Program-made: the position numbers and the translations under genes
Assembly (NCBI RefSeq): GCF_010233585.1
Contig: NZ_CP045997.1
Location: forward strand, 6,153,001-6,217,000
Origin: Spirosoma endbachense
GTDB taxonomy: Bacteria > Bacteroidota > Bacteroidia > Cytophagales > Spirosomataceae
DNA: 64,000 nucleotides
Reading direction: 5' to 3'
Notes under the pieces: generated by a model
What the model was told of the DNA's origin: nothing
What the model saw: only the letters and a program-made list of their open reading frames with translations
Database searches by the model: none
Shown here: in pieces, positions 56,589-64,000 of the stretch
Layout: the number at the start of each line of letters is the position of its first letter
Position numbering within the stretch: the first letter of the stretch is position 1

Positions 56589-57776
56589 TTAATCGAGGAT
56601 TTCTGTTACCTGACCAGCACCTACGGTACGACCACCTTCGCGGATAGCGAAACGGAGACCTTTTTCCATAGCGATTTTGTTGATCAGACTAACTTCAATC
56701 GTAATGTTATCACCTGGCATTACCATCTCAACGTTGGCAGGCAATGTAATTTCGCCAGTTACGTCAGTGGTACGGAAGTAGAACTGAGGACGGTACTTGT
56801 TGAAGAACGGCGTATGACGGCCACCTTCCTCTTTCGAGAGTACATAAACCTCCGCCTTAAACTTCAGGTGGGGAGTTACCGAACCTGGCTTACAGATTAC
56901 CATACCACGACGGATATCGGTTTTCTCAATACCACGGAGCAGCAAACCTACGTTGTCACCAGCTTCGCCACGGTCCAGAATTTTCCGGAACATTTCAACG
57001 CCAGTTACGACTGATTTAAGGTTTTCAGCACCCATACCCAGGATTTCAACCTGTTCGCCCGAGTTGATAATTCCCCGTTCGATACGACCTGTAGCCACCG
57101 TACCACGACCCGTGATCGAGAACACATCCTCAACCGGCATCAGGAATGGCAATTCGGTCATACGAGGAGGCAGGGGGATGAAATCATCCACATTCTGCAT
57201 CAAATCTTCGATGGTAGCGACCCATTTAGCATCGCCGTTCAGGCCACCAAGAGCCGAACCTTGAATAACTGGGATGTTGTCACCGTCAAAGTTGTAGAAG
57301 CTCAACAGTTCGCGGATTTCCATTTCTACGAGTTCGAGCAACTCTGGATCGTCTACCATGTCCACTTTGTTCATGAAGACAACAAGCTGAGGTACGCCAA
57401 CCTGACGAGCGAGCAGAATGTGCTCACGCGTTTGGGGCATTGGACCATCCGTTGCAGCTACTACCAAGATAGCACCGTCCATTTGGGCAGCACCCGTAAC
57501 CATGTTCTTCACATAGTCAGCGTGGCCTGGGCAGTCAACGTGCGCATAGTGACGGTTTGCGGTTGAATACTCAACGTGCGATGTATTGATGGTGATACCA
57601 CGCTCTTTTTCTTCCGGAGCGTTGTCAATCGAGGAGAAGTCCCGAATTGCGGCCAGACCCTTTCCGGCCAGCACTTTCGTAATGGCAGCCGTCAGCGTCG
57701 TTTTACCGTGGTCAACGTGACCAATCGTACCGATGTTTACGTGCGGTTTCGAGCGGTCAAAATTCTCTTTTGCCAT
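56589..57776 (-). CDS. tuf: Elongation factor Tu
   Basis: 395 residues. GTPase that delivers aminoacyl-tRNA. G1 [10 protein letters not shown] (about residue 19), G3 [12 protein letters not shown] (about 81) and G4 NKVD (about 136) are present, with switch I around [16 protein letters not shown]. Domains II and III are complete to [10 protein letters not shown]. Only one copy lies in the window, between tRNA-Thr and tRNA-Trp. Confidence 0.99.
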   Translation of the reverse strand: MAKENFDRSKPHVNIGTIGHVDHGKTTLTAAITKVLAGKGLAAIRDFSSIDNAPEEKERGITINTSHVEYSTANRHYAHVDCPGHADYVKNMVTGAAQMDGAILVVAATDGPMPQTREHILLARQVGVPQLVVFMNKVDMVDDPELLELVEMEIRELLSFYNFDGDNIPVIQGSALGGLNGDAKWVATIEDLMQNVDDFIPLPPRMTELPFLMPVEDVFSITGRGTVATGRIERGIINSGEQVEILGMGAENLKSVVTGVEMFRKILDRGEAGDNVGLLLRGIEKTDIRRGMVICKPGSVTPHLKFKAEVYVLSKEEGGRHTPFFNKYRPQFYFRTTDVTGEITLPANVEMVMPGDNITIEVSLINKIAMEKGLRFAIREGGRTVGAGQVTEILD

Positions 57777-57909
57777 GTTTTTAAAACGCTATTATGAACT
57801 GTTGTTTGTTATTGGGTGAACTCGCTGAACGTAAATAAGGCCAGACGATATCTACCCATTGAGGTCTGACACCGTTTTGGCTTGAAACCGCACGGGCGGC
57901 CCCGTCAAT

Positions 57910-57931
57910 AAGACTTCACTAAAGAAGTCTT
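57910..57931 (-). terminator. Hairpin directly 3' of tRNA-Thr
   Basis: AAGACTTC (57910-57917) pairs with GAAGTCTT (57924-57931), 1 nt from the tRNA end. The U-content after it is weak, so it may mark 3' processing with read-through into tuf. Confidence 0.45.
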
Positions 57932-57932
57932 G

Positions 57933-58004
<72 letters not shown>

Positions 58005-58023
58005 TTACTTACTAATGGGTAAT

Positions 58024-58077
58024 GTAGAATGAAAATGAGGTTGCAGAAACTACAGCACGATACATTTTTCATTCTAC
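58024..58077. repeat. Quasi-palindromic spacer hairpin between tRNA-Gly and tRNA-Thr
   Basis: GTAGAATGAAAATG (58024-58037) pairs with CATTTTTCATTCTAC (58063-58077) with one extra base. The central GCAG and CTGC-like words sit in the loop. Confidence 0.65.
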
Positions 58078-58093
58078 ACGATTCATTAATAGA

Positions 58094-58166
58094 GCGGAAG
58101 ACGGGTCTCGAACCCGCAACCTATAGCTTGGAAGGCTATCGCTCTACCAATTGAGCTACTTCCGCA
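58094..58166 (-). tRNA. tRNA-Gly (anticodon UCC)
   Basis: 73 nt. The acceptor GCGGAAG/CTTCCGC is perfect, the discriminator is T, the anticodon loop CTTCCAA gives UCC, and the T-arm has GGTTCGAG. CCA is not encoded. Confidence 0.95.
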
Positions 58167-58172
58167 AAAAAG

Positions 58173-58253
58173 AAGTTACAAAGTTGGAGAGCCTTAAAGT
58201 CTTTGAGTCTTTCAACTCCAGAACTTTATGACCAGATAAACTTTATAACTTCC
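58173..58253. repeat. Quasi-palindromic spacer between tRNA-Tyr and tRNA-Gly
   Basis: GAAGTTACAAAGTTGGAG (58173-58190) has two imperfect partners downstream, one at about 58215-58232 and one at 58238-58253, so alternative stems are possible. Confidence 0.5.
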
Positions 58254-58258
58254 TTTAG

Positions 58259-58341
58259 TGGGGAGTGGAGGATTCGAACCTCCGAAGGCGTACGCCAGCA
58301 GATTTACAGTCTGATCCATTTGGCCACTCTGGAAACTCCCC
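58259..58341 (-). tRNA. tRNA-Tyr (anticodon GUA)
   Basis: 83-nt class II tRNA. The acceptor GGGGAGT/ACTCCCC is perfect, the discriminator is A, the anticodon loop CTGTAAA gives GUA, a long variable arm is present, and the T-arm has GGTTCGAA. CCA is not encoded. First gene of the tRNA-Tyr/Gly/Thr-tuf unit. Confidence 0.96.
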
Positions 58342-58391
58342 AAAAACACTCGTAAAGAACAATTTCCGCCCCCCTTTCGGGTTTGGAGTTG

Positions 58392-58425
58392 CAAAATTAC
58401 ACGCTTTTATCGTGTTGTCAACAAA
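58392..58425 (-). promoter_or_regulatory. Promoter of the tRNA-Tyr/Gly/Thr-tuf unit
   Basis: -7 TAATTTTG (58392-58399) and -33 TTTG (58422-58425) are about 22 bp apart on the minus strand, 50 bp before tRNA-Tyr. No separate promoter is obvious before tuf, so tuf may depend on this one. Confidence 0.72.
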
Positions 58426-58626
58426 TGACTTAAAAATAATTTAGAGAAAATAGAACTGAATTATTTTTTAAGCGTCACAAACCCTGCATTTATTTTGTCT
58501 ACACTGAGCCATACAACCTGGTATTCAGCGCAGAAGATAAATTGTTCGTTCGTCTATTAGCGTCTCCTTTATTCCTGACTGGACGAATCTATTTGCTATC
58601 GATAACACAATTCCACGGCTTTACGT

Positions 58627-59175
58627 TTATTTCAGCAATTGCGTCAGTTGCTTACCATCCGGATAGAACATCTCTGTGATGCGCCACCGCCCCCCGTCCA
58701 CCTGATTCATGTCGACCTTAACTTCTTGTGGCTTACCGTTATCCTGAAATGTCACATATACGATTGCTCTTTTTCCACCGATGGCTGCCGGTTCGACCCA
58801 GGTTTTCTTAACGGCTGCATCGGGAGCGTTAAAAAGCAGGTTGGTTTTCGTTCTATTTACTTTGCCCGATGCTTTCTGTGCGTCATTCCAGATAAGATCG
58901 GCCGTCGATTTAGCAAAAAACTGATCGATCAGCGTTCTGTTTTTCTTTTCACGGAATGGGTTTTCTTTCGCATTATGTTCAAAATAAAGCGCTCTGATCA
59001 ATCGGTCAGCAGCGGTTCGGGGAGAATCAGGGCCGGGTCGTTTCGCCAAATTTGCTGCACTGTCGGGTTGCTCAGTGGCAGTATCGGAGGCAGTTGTAGC
59101 CTCCTGTTTTGGTTTTGTCTGGCATGAGAGACTGATAGCTAACAAGCCTACTATTATAAGTCGGGACGCATTCAT
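58627..59175 (-). CDS. Lipoprotein of unknown function (DUF3828-like)
   Basis: 182 residues. The signal peptide MNASRLIIVGLLAISLSC has a lipobox with Cys at residue 18, so it should be anchored to the outer or inner membrane. A Thr/Ala/Pro-rich linker follows (about 20-52). A folded domain (about 53-182) contains ADRLIRALYFEHNAK, VYVTFQDNGKPQEVKVDM and GRWRITEMFYPDG, resembling DUF3828/NTF2-like secreted proteins. The assignment is tentative. It appears monocistronic. Confidence 0.75.
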   Translation of the reverse strand: MNASRLIIVGLLAISLSCQTKPKQEATTASDTATEQPDSAANLAKRPGPDSPRTAADRLIRALYFEHNAKENPFREKKNRTLIDQFFAKSTADLIWNDAQKASGKVNRTKTNLLFNAPDAAVKKTWVEPAAIGGKRAIVYVTFQDNGKPQEVKVDMNQVDGGRWRITEMFYPDGKQLTQLLK

Positions 59176-59318
59176 ACGTGTAAAGCGAGCGGTTAAGGGT
59201 ATCGTACTAAATTCAGTCGGAAAGATAAAAAGGTAATTGGTGTACTATAAGCCCAGATTATCCCGGCAGCTACTTATTTCCATCAATTACCCTCTTATTT
59301 ATTACTGAATGGCTTGTT

Positions 59319-61409
59319 CTACCAAACCTTAATCCGCTGTTCTTTTGGCTTATACATGGTATCGCCAGGTTGAATAGCAAACGCCTGATACCAGGCATCA
59401 ATATTCGATAGCGGCCCATTGACCCGATAAACGTCAGGTGCATGCGGGTCAGTCATAATTCGTTGCGCTGTCGATTCAGGCAATTGGTTGCTACGCCACA
59501 CCTGTGCCCATGACAGGAAGAACCGCTGATCGGGCGTAAAGCCATCTATCTTGGTTTTTGACTTACCCTGTGGCGTTTTCTTGAAGGCATCGTAGGCAAT
59601 AGCCAGTCCGCCCAGATCGGCCAGGTTTTCGCCCAATGTAAGTTGTCCGTTTACTTTGATAGAATCCAGCACTTTAAAGCCGAAAAACTGATCCCGTACT
59701 TTGTCGGCACGTTCTTTAAATTTCGTAGCATCGTCTTTACTCCACCAATCGCGTAAGGTTCCATCAGCGTCATATTGCCTGCCAGAGTCGTCGAAGCCAT
59801 GTGTCATTTCATGGCCGATAACAGCACCGATGCCGCCATAATTAACGGCATCGTCGGCATCGAAATCAAAGAATGGAAATTGCAGAATAGCGGCAGGAAA
59901 CGAAATATCGTTATTGACCGGGCTGTATTGTGCGTTTACGGTTGGTGGCGTCATACCCCATTCCGTCCGATCAACCGGTTTGCCCAATCGGCCAAGTACG
60001 TGATTATACTGCCATTTATTAGCTGCTTTTACGTTGCCATAGAAATCATTCCGGCTGATGACAACGCCCTCGTATACCTTCCACTTGTCGGGATAACCAA
60101 TTTTTCGCTTAAACGCCAGCAATTTTACAAGTGCCTTCTTTTTGGTGTCTTCGCTCATCCAGTCCAGATTTTTGATATGGTCTTTGTAGGAAGCTTCAAG
60201 ATTATCGACCAGAGCCAGCATTCGCTGTTTGGCTTCAGGCTTAAAATAGCTTTGCACATAAAGTTGCCCAAGGAGGTCGCTGAGTGTACCATCAATCAGG
60301 CTGCTTACACGCTGCCAGCGTGGTGTCTGCTCTTTCTGACCAGTCAATACCTTCGTAAAGGCAAAATTCTGCTGAACAAAAGCATCGCTCAGATAGGGGG
60401 CCGCATTCTTCAAAATATTCCAGCGCATGTATGTCCGCAGGTCTTCGATTGGGGTTGCCGTTAGCAAGCTATCGAGTGAATGAAAAAAGGCAGGACTCTG
60501 CACGAGTACCGTATCCTGACCTTTGGCACCGTATTTGATCAGTTGATCGGCCCAGCTAATGCCGGGCGTTTTCTGACTAAAAGCAGCCACTGCCAATTTA
60601 TTATACGTTTTATACGGGTCACGCATCTCAACACGCGGCATTTGTGCTTTGGCTATTGCCGTTTCCATACGCATGATCACATCGGCATCCTGTGACGCCT
60701 GGGTTGGCTCTTCACCAATCAATGCAAACATACTGACCAGGTTATCATGATACGCATCACGGATCTTTTGGCTCCGGGCATCATTTTTCAGATAGTAATC
60801 GCGATCTGGTAGTGTAGTACCTCCCTGAGCAAGTTGAGGCAAATACTTATTTACGTTTTTTCGGTCTGGCGTTACACCAAAGCCAAATAACATACCATTG
60901 CCCTGCGTCCGCTGATAGGCCAGTTCATCGAGAAACAATGCTTTATTGTTGACTTTATCAATGCGGGCCAGGTCGGACTTGATCGGATCAAAGCCGCGTT
61001 TTTCGAGCGTTACACTATCCATACCACTGGTATAATAATCGCCTACCATTTGATAAAGCCGGCCTCTGGTTGTGGTTTTGGTCGCATCCTCGAGCAGCGA
61101 CTTCATAGCGTCAAGACTCTTCTCGCGTAATTCATTAAAACTTCCCCACGAGGTTTTAGAAGCAGGTATGGGGTTCGTCCGAATCCAGTTTCCGTTTGCA
61201 TACTGATAGAAATTATCGCCGGGCTTGACGGACAGATCCATATTTTGCGGATCGATGAATTTACGGGGTGGTACACCCGGCCGCGGCACCTTACTTCCTT
61301 CAATCGTATAAGAAGGTTTGTTCAGGTAAAACCGGGATGCCGTAGAAGCTGTGGCCTTAACGCTAACAGCAACGGTCATCGCCGATAGAAAAATCAGTTG
61401 TTTATTCAT
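59319..61409 (-). CDS. M13 family zinc metallopeptidase (neprilysin/PepO-like)
   Basis: 696 residues. The N-terminal Sec signal peptide (MNKQLIFLSAMTVAVSVKAT) indicates export. The zinc site VIGHEMTHGFDDSGRQYD (HExxH near residue 538) and the third-ligand motif ENLADLGGLAIAYDAF (about 600) are intact. The N-terminal about 380 residues are the helical lid domain that restricts entry to small peptides. C-terminal RVNGPLSNIDAWYQAF is typical. Likely a periplasmic peptidase for oligopeptides. A palindromic repeat lies 20 bp upstream of the start codon. Confidence 0.95.
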   Translation of the reverse strand: MNKQLIFLSAMTVAVSVKATASTASRFYLNKPSYTIEGSKVPRPGVPPRKFIDPQNMDLSVKPGDNFYQYANGNWIRTNPIPASKTSWGSFNELREKSLDAMKSLLEDATKTTTRGRLYQMVGDYYTSGMDSVTLEKRGFDPIKSDLARIDKVNNKALFLDELAYQRTQGNGMLFGFGVTPDRKNVNKYLPQLAQGGTTLPDRDYYLKNDARSQKIRDAYHDNLVSMFALIGEEPTQASQDADVIMRMETAIAKAQMPRVEMRDPYKTYNKLAVAAFSQKTPGISWADQLIKYGAKGQDTVLVQSPAFFHSLDSLLTATPIEDLRTYMRWNILKNAAPYLSDAFVQQNFAFTKVLTGQKEQTPRWQRVSSLIDGTLSDLLGQLYVQSYFKPEAKQRMLALVDNLEASYKDHIKNLDWMSEDTKKKALVKLLAFKRKIGYPDKWKVYEGVVISRNDFYGNVKAANKWQYNHVLGRLGKPVDRTEWGMTPPTVNAQYSPVNNDISFPAAILQFPFFDFDADDAVNYGGIGAVIGHEMTHGFDDSGRQYDADGTLRDWWSKDDATKFKERADKVRDQFFGFKVLDSIKVNGQLTLGENLADLGGLAIAYDAFKKTPQGKSKTKIDGFTPDQRFFLSWAQVWRSNQLPESTAQRIMTDPHAPDVYRVNGPLSNIDAWYQAFAIQPGDTMYKPKEQRIKVW

Positions 61410-61429
61410 CTAATCTCACTGGTTGGGTT

Positions 61430-61509
61430 TAGGAGTTTCGTTTCGAGCCGTGCCACGGTTACTACTGATGCGTAAACAAACCGTGGCACGGCTCGAAACG
61501 AAACTCCTA
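61430..61509. repeat. Palindromic element copy 2
   Basis: Perfect 29-bp arms (61430-61458, 61481-61509) around the 22-nt loop that begins TTACTACTGATGCG. Seven arm positions differ from copy 1 at 40007-40084, and in each case the partner base changes too. It sits in the probable 5' untranslated region of the M13 peptidase gene. Confidence 0.9.
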
Positions 61510-61627
61510 GGGTTAATGAAGACAACAAAAATACTCGTAAATGACATATCCATTTTCTTAAAGTTCCAGACTCTATGCTGTTTGTTCTAGTTAATGGATA
61601 GCGTTCGTTCTGACGAGTATACATTCA

Positions 61628-61673
61628 GAAGGGGGCCGACTGAACGAATCGATTCGTTCAGTCGGCCCCCTTC
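61628..61673. terminator. 46-bp perfect palindrome after the thioredoxin-like gene
   Basis: Perfect dyad centred at 61650/61651 with no loop, a GGGGGCC/GGCCCCC outer stem and ATCGAT in the centre. It is 24 bp beyond the stop codon of the thioredoxin-like gene. It probably acts as a terminator, though the following U-run is short. Confidence 0.7.
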
Positions 61674-61696
61674 CCTTTACCTGTCTGACTTTTTAT

Positions 61697-62284
61697 TTAT
61701 TTGCCTGCCAGTGCCGTTTGGAATTCTTTGGCATACGTACCCGTCTTGTATTGATCGAAGGGCTCTTTCTGATGATAATCTCTTCCGAAATAGGTAATAA
61801 TCTGATGAAATGTACGGGGTTCCAGATAACCCGCAATCGGTTGAATAAGCTGGAATTTTTCATCCAGAAAAACTGTCGTCGGATAGCTCATCTGGTTTCG
61901 TAATAGGGCCGCGGCCAGTTCATGAACTCCGCGGCCACCTGTACTGACATATTTGAAGGTCTCTTTACCAAGCTTTATGTCCTGAGTCTGTTCTGCATTA
62001 AAACGAACGGCGTAAAAATTCTCGTTCACATAGTCTACAATCGCAGGCTTAGAGAAGGTTTCACGATCCATAACCTTACACCAGCCGCACCAATCGGTAT
62101 ACACATCGACCACAAACTTTTTAGGTTTTTTTTGTGTCAGCGTGTAGGCTTCCTGAATGGTCAACCACTTTATGTGTTTTGCCTCAGCCTTAGGGCCATT
62201 CGTTGGTTCAATAGGCAAGGTGGTTCGAAACGCGCTGATCGTGAGCATCACGAAAGCGGCAAAGAAAAGGAACAGACGATTCAT
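61697..62284 (-). CDS. Exported thioredoxin-fold protein
   Basis: 195 residues. An N-terminal hydrophobic leader (MNRLFLFFAAFVMLTISAF) targets it to the envelope. The redox motif WCGWC (about 66-70) sits in VVDVYTDWCGWCKVMDRETF, and the cis-proline segment is MSYPTTVFLDEKF. It resembles the DUF255/thioredoxin_7 group with an F/Y-rich C-terminus. It is likely a periplasmic disulfide reductase or isomerase. The partner is unknown. Confidence 0.9.
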   Translation of the reverse strand: MNRLFLFFAAFVMLTISAFRTTLPIEPTNGPKAEAKHIKWLTIQEAYTLTQKKPKKFVVDVYTDWCGWCKVMDRETFSKPAIVDYVNENFYAVRFNAEQTQDIKLGKETFKYVSTGGRGVHELAAALLRNQMSYPTTVFLDEKFQLIQPIAGYLEPRTFHQIITYFGRDYHQKEPFDQYKTGTYAKEFQTALAGK

Positions 62285-62374
62285 AGCTTTGTTGGATGTA
62301 AAGGCACTGTTTTCAAAATAACGTCACTGATTCAATAAAATTAGCACTAGACCATTTTTTAATATACAGATGAG

Positions 62375-63046
62375 TTACATTGGCTTAATTGCCCTTAGAA
62401 TATCGCGTTTATGGGCTGGACCGGGATGCTTTTCAACGGTTAAACCGGCGGCTCGCATATTACGCTGTACATAACTCCTCGAACAGTATGTGGTCATCAT
62501 ACCGCCAGGAAGCAACAAGTTTGCCATTTGCTGAAAGATTTCAGTCTCCCACAATTCAGGCTGTGCTGTAGGCGCAAACGCATCATAATAAATCAAATGA
62601 AAACGTTCGTCGGTTTGTAGATCCTGAAGATTGCTTTCTAGTTTGGTTAAACTAAAACAGGAATTGATCTCAACGGGCTCGTTCCAGGACGATTCGTGTA
62701 GCTTCGTCAAATAAGATGTACCCAGGAATTGATCATAATTTAACTGCCGAACCTCTTCTATTGGCATTGGATATGCCTCAATAGCGGTGTAAAAAACCTG
62801 ATGTTGATGTATTTCTGCCTCCCGGGCAGTTAGTAGGGCGTTCAACCCTGTCCCGAATCCCATTTCAAAGATATGGAGAGGGCTATGGGGAAACATTTTT
62901 AGCGCAGCGTACAAGCCTAGCTCAATGTAAACCCGCTGCGACTCCTGATAAGCGCCGTGGATAGAATGATATGTTTTATCGAGTACCTGGTTTATAGCGG
63001 TGTGTGAACCATCAGCAGTAATCACTAACCGAACATCTGCTTTCAT
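62375..63046 (-). CDS. mnmD: tRNA 5-methylaminomethyl-2-thiouridine methyltransferase
   Basis: 223 residues. SAM-dependent methyltransferase that makes the last step to mnm5s2U34 in Lys, Glu and Gln tRNAs; it equals the MnmC2 domain of the fused enterobacterial MnmC. The SAM loop is EMGFGTGLNALLT (about 62-74), and the acidic motif is YYDAFAPTAQPELW (about 158). No MnmC1 oxidase domain is attached, as in other Bacteroidota. The family start Y-H-S-x-x-G-A (YHSIHGAYQES) is visible. It is divergent from the DUF4293 gene. Confidence 0.92.
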   Translation of the reverse strand: MKADVRLVITADGSHTAINQVLDKTYHSIHGAYQESQRVYIELGLYAALKMFPHSPLHIFEMGFGTGLNALLTAREAEIHQHQVFYTAIEAYPMPIEEVRQLNYDQFLGTSYLTKLHESSWNEPVEINSCFSLTKLESNLQDLQTDERFHLIYYDAFAPTAQPELWETEIFQQMANLLLPGGMMTTYCSRSYVQRNMRAAGLTVEKHPGPAHKRDILRAIKPM

Positions 63047-63065
63047 ACACTATCGATTTTTGAAC

Positions 63066-63073
63066 TATTTTTG
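63066..63073 (+). promoter_or_regulatory. Promoter -7 box of the DUF4293 gene
   Basis: TATTTTTG matches TAnnTTTG and lies 24 bp before the chosen ATG. No clear -33 TTG is found. Confidence 0.45.
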
Positions 63074-63097
63074 CGCTCCCAAATATCTATTTCACAA

Positions 63098-63607
63098 ATG
63101 ATCCAACGCATTCAAACGATATTTTTGTTTCTTATCGCCGTTGCAATGGGGGTCGCTTTAGCTAATCCGCTTTGGGAAAAAGCAGGATTGCAAGCCCCCG
63201 AAATGGCACGTCTTACAGCTTTAGAATTCAGTCAACAACAACGTGCTTCCGAACAGGCGGGTATTCCGGCACAAGTAGCTCCCACTACTGTTGTCACGTC
63301 AGTCTGGTACCTGGGCCTTCTGCTGGGATTGGTAGCGCTGTCTGCGCTGTATGCCATTTTTCAGTACCGCAACCGCCTTACCCAAACGGCCCTTTGCGCG
63401 GTAAACGCCCTGATGTTGACAGCGATCATGGGTATTGTACTTTACCGGGCGCTCTATGCAGGTAAAGAGTACGGCAATCCGGCCGATCAGGGCAATTTTC
63501 TGACAGGCTTTTATGCCATTATTGCTGCCCTGGTTTTCAACGCACTAGCGAACCGATTCATTCGTCGGGACGAAAAAATGGTGCGGGATTCGGACCGGCT
63601 ACGATAG
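63098..63607 (+). CDS. DUF4293 family four-helix membrane protein
   Basis: 169 residues from ATG 63098 (MIQRIQTIFLFLIAVAMGVA), the usual family start; an upstream TTG at 63071 would add nine residues across the promoter. Four transmembrane helices are visible (about 5-25, 65-90, 98-120, 130-150), with a periplasmic-looking Gln/Ala-rich loop after the first. The family is found mainly in Bacteroidota and has no known function. Confidence 0.85.
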   Translation: MIQRIQTIFLFLIAVAMGVALANPLWEKAGLQAPEMARLTALEFSQQQRASEQAGIPAQVAPTTVVTSVWYLGLLLGLVALSALYAIFQYRNRLTQTALCAVNALMLTAIMGIVLYRALYAGKEYGNPADQGNFLTGFYAIIAALVFNALANRFIRRDEKMVRDSDRLR

Positions 63608-63632
63608 CCCAGTTCAGTGTAAATCATGCGTT

Positions 63633-63682
63633 AACAAGCCATAACACCGATGTTGTTGAAAACAGTCGTGTTATGGCTTGTT
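63633..63682. terminator. Bidirectional terminator
   Basis: Perfect 15-bp arms AACAAGCCATAACAC (63633-63647) and GTGTTATGGCTTGTT (63668-63682) between the convergent DUF4293 and PAP2 genes. Confidence 0.82.
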
Positions 63683-63704
63683 CATTTTTAGTGACCTGAA
63701 AACC

Positions 63705-64000
63705 TCAGGAAATAGCTTCCTCTCTAGATTCTCGACCTTTCATCCATCGATATAAAAACAAATAGATGATCACCGAAGATAGTGTCCCAACCAGTGAGCC
63801 GACATACACATCTTCCACAAAATGCTGGAATAAATAGACCCTTGAGTAGCCCGTTAAAAAGCCTAACAGCACAAATAAATAGCCTCGCTTTTTGCTTGCA
63901 TCAAGAAAGGCTAATAAGCCAAACAGGGCAAAAGCGGAGGTTGTATGTCCTGATGGAAAACTATTATAGCTGTGTATATCAAGCCCTTTTATGATATGAT
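63705..64000 (-). CDS. PAP2-family phosphatase, 5' part outside the window
   Basis: The C-terminal 97 complete codons run from the window edge to a TGA at 63705-63707. The phosphatase motifs SFPSGHTTSAFA and YSRVYLFQHFVEDVYVGS (SR-x5-H-x3-D) are present, both with the catalytic His. Hydrophobic helices surround them, so this is a membrane lipid-phosphate phosphatase, possibly acting on undecaprenyl pyrophosphate. The N-terminus and start are not visible. Confidence 0.88.
   Translation of the reverse strand, partial: HIIKGLDIHSYNSFPSGHTTSAFALFGLLAFLDASKKRGYLFVLLGFLTGYSRVYLFQHFVEDVYVGSLVGTLSSVIIYLFLYRWMKGRESREEAIS

Overview
The window comes from a member of the Bacteroidota, most likely a Cytophagales bacterium close to Spirosoma. 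The evidence is the Bacteroidota-type promoters (TTG/TTTG, then TAnnTTTG about 19 bp downstream), genes without Shine-Dalgarno motifs, the S10-spc-alpha and rpoBC gene orders, and phylum-typical families (DUF4293, MnmD, M13 peptidase, L17 with a helix-hairpin-helix tail). GC is near half by eye. Genus is inference. No phage, insertion sequence or CRISPR array was found.

Layout. 1-14,750 is mixed metabolism: a truncated TPR protein, a Gfo/Idh/MocA oxidoreductase, an acyltransferase, a tRNA-Gly/tRNA-Leu unit, a divergent UbiA prenyltransferase / type III polyketide synthase pair, a glycosyltransferase, a TerC membrane protein, a large SF1 helicase and carA. 14,825-33,631 is one long minus-strand ribosomal block: fusA, rpsJ, then rplC-D-W-B, rpsS, rplV, rpsC, rplP, rpmC, rpsQ, rplN-X-E, rpsN, rpsH, rplF-R, rpsE, rpmD, rplO, secY, map, infA, rpmJ, rpsM-K-D, rpoA, rplQ. 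rpsL and rpsG, usually just before fusA, are absent. 33,844-44,503 is an accessory segment: ABC exporter, S24-type repressor beside a decayed umuC-like gene, AraC regulator with an SDR enzyme, pirin, Fpg-like glycosylase, coiled-coil membrane protein, lipoprotein and transglutaminase. 44,629-58,341 is a second minus-strand information-processing block: tRNA-Tyr, tRNA-Gly, tRNA-Thr, tuf, tRNA-Trp, secE, nusG, rplK-A-J-L, rpoB, rpoC. 58,627-64,000 holds a lipoprotein, M13 peptidase, thioredoxin-like protein, MnmD, a DUF4293 protein and a truncated PAP2 phosphatase.

The two minus-strand blocks supply ribosomal proteins, RNA polymerase core, elongation factors, protein export (SecY, SecE) and N-terminal methionine removal. 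They are cut into units by hairpin terminators and TAnnTTTG promoters.

Most unusual signals: (1) two copies of a palindromic element of about 80 bp whose arms differ by paired, compensated changes; (2) an rplC leader with a terminator and a competing antiterminator pairing; (3) imperfect inverted repeats in nearly every longer spacer inside the ribosomal operons, each using different sequence words; (4) a 22-bp-spaced direct repeat upstream of an SDR gene next to an AraC regulator.
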